In this document: in pieces, positions 63,298-64,000 of the stretch
Position numbering within the stretch: the stretch's first letter is position 1
How the letters are laid out: every line of letters starts with the position of its first letter
From: JACCYQ01 sp036675565
Lineage (GTDB): Bacteria; Bacteroidota; Bacteroidia; Chitinophagales; Chitinophagaceae
Length of the DNA: 64,000 bases
Direction of reading: 5' to 3'
NCBI GenBank assembly: GCA_036675565.1
Contig: JAKFER010000138.1
Span: 3,761-67,760 of the forward strand
The notes under the pieces: model-generated
What the model was told of the DNA's origin: nothing
The model's input: the letters and a program-made list of their open reading frames with translations, nothing else
Databases searched by the model: none
Made by a program: the position numbers and the translations under genes

Positions 63298-64000
63298 ATG
63301 AACCCATCCAAAGCATCGGTTTTGTTGGTAGAAGATGAAGAGAATTTGCATGTAGCACTTAAGATGAATCTTGAGCTGGAAGGTTACGAGGTAACCTCTG
63401 CTTATGATGGACTCCAGGCAATGAAATGCCTGCAAAATGAATACTTTGATTTAGTGATCATGGATGTGATGTTGCCTGAAATGGATGGTATAACCGTTAC
63501 AGAATCTATCCGGCTAAACAACATCGAAGTGCCTGTGCTGATTTTAAGTGCACGCAATTCAAGCAGTGATAAAGTAGCAGGTTTAAAAAAAGGTGCCGAT
63601 GATTATCTTACCAAACCCTTTAACCTGGAGGAATTATTACTCAGGGTTCAAAAGTTAATCAACAAGAATAAAAAACTTCAGCACAAAACTTCGGTGGGTG
63701 ATGTGTATGAATTTGGAAATAATCATATAGATTTTAAAGCACAGGAAGCAACTTCTAAAACCGGTCAAAAAATTCAATTGAGTAAAAAAGAAGCCATGCT
63801 CTTAAAATTATTGATCGAAAATAAAAATGAAGTGGTAACCCGTGAAAAAATTCTGCAGGTGGTTTGGGGTTACAACGTTTATCCCACTACCCGTACTATC
63901 GACAACTTCATCCTCAACCGCCTCCAGCTCGCGCCCCGCCCCACGAAGGCGAGCGTCGAACAGTGGACCAAGTTCGTCGACAGCATCAAGGACGCCACCG
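63298..64000 (+). CDS. OmpR-family response regulator, 3' end replaced by foreign sequence
   Basis: The visible frame runs 234 codons to the window edge. The receiver domain has LLVEDEEN (about 9-16), the phospho-Asp in DLVIMDVMLPEMDG (D56) and ADDYLTKPF. The winged helix begins near IQLSKKEAMLLKLLIENKNE and reaches VWGYNVYPTTRTIDNFIL. Native family members continue with a recognition helix and a final beta hairpin. From about 63900 the frame instead reads LNRLQLAPRPTKASVEQW in GC-rich codons, so the C-terminal third is not native. Confidence 0.85.
   Translation, partial: MNPSKASVLLVEDEENLHVALKMNLELEGYEVTSAYDGLQAMKCLQNEYFDLVIMDVMLPEMDGITVTESIRLNNIEVPVLILSARNSSSDKVAGLKKGADDYLTKPFNLEELLLRVQKLINKNKKLQHKTSVGDVYEFGNNHIDFKAQEATSKTGQKIQLSKKEAMLLKLLIENKNEVVTREKILQVVWGYNVYPTTRTIDNFILNRLQLAPRPTKASVEQWTKFVDSIKDAT

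Overview
The window looks like a chromosomal segment of a Bacteroidota bacterium, most likely of the family Chitinophagaceae. The pointers are AT-rich DNA, the gliding lipoprotein gldH, a Bacteroidota-type pheS, head-GIN/DUF2807, DUF2911, DUF4197 and 2TM-domain proteins, two large outer-membrane receptors, few Shine-Dalgarno sequences, and several promoters carrying the Bacteroidota -7 box TAnnTTTG. No phage, plasmid, transposase or CRISPR genes were found. Coding density is high and genes are mostly single or in short operons. Family names come from recognising sequence motifs by eye; no database search was run.

Layout. 1-8.0 kb: a truncated Gfo/Idh/MocA oxidoreductase, an arginase-like protein, pheS, a small Cys-rich protein between two repeat elements, a lipoprotein, a ChaN-like protein, an M1 peptidase, ywbE, then two ~300-bp direct repeats each ending in a terminator. 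8-16.5 kb: pirin, a class III cyclase-TPR protein, VOC and DUF6807 proteins, 3-hydroxyacyl-CoA dehydrogenase, an epimerase, a carboxypeptidase-regulatory-like protein, and an LpxD-like acyltransferase. 16.56-17.14 kb: a gene-free stretch with two inverted DnaA boxes, AT-rich direct repeats and two plus-strand terminators. 17-30 kb: a DUF2911 pair, ACP phosphodiesterase, a deoxyhypusine-synthase-like protein, an M28 peptidase, a TonB receptor, then rpiB, tatC, a CBS/HlyC protein, gmk and lysS.

30-46 kb: a fatty-acid hydroxylase divergent from two tandem paralogous HTH regulators, DUF4197, a PH-domain pair, flavin reductase, DUF1015, a TPR protein, a 2TM protein, long-chain acyl-CoA ligase, a csbD/ytxH/holin-like stress cluster, cytochrome c, tRNA-Arg(CCT), another TPR protein and a glycine-zipper lipoprotein. 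46-64 kb: serC, a GIN-domain protein, FAH hydrolase, polysaccharide deacetylase, a second fatty-acid hydroxylase, an S10 peptidase, a PEBP protein, a 926-residue outer-membrane protein, TIGR02757, a Cys/Met PLP enzyme, asnB, yicC, gldH, and a histidine kinase/response-regulator pair.

Most genes are housekeeping (translation, lipid A, amino-acid and fatty-acid metabolism, envelope). The least explained parts are non-coding: the tandem repeat units near 7.4-8.0 kb, the origin-like stretch near 16.9 kb, several families of intergenic palindromes or low-complexity modules, and an abrupt switch to GC-rich DNA in the last ~100 bases, which looks like an assembly chimera.
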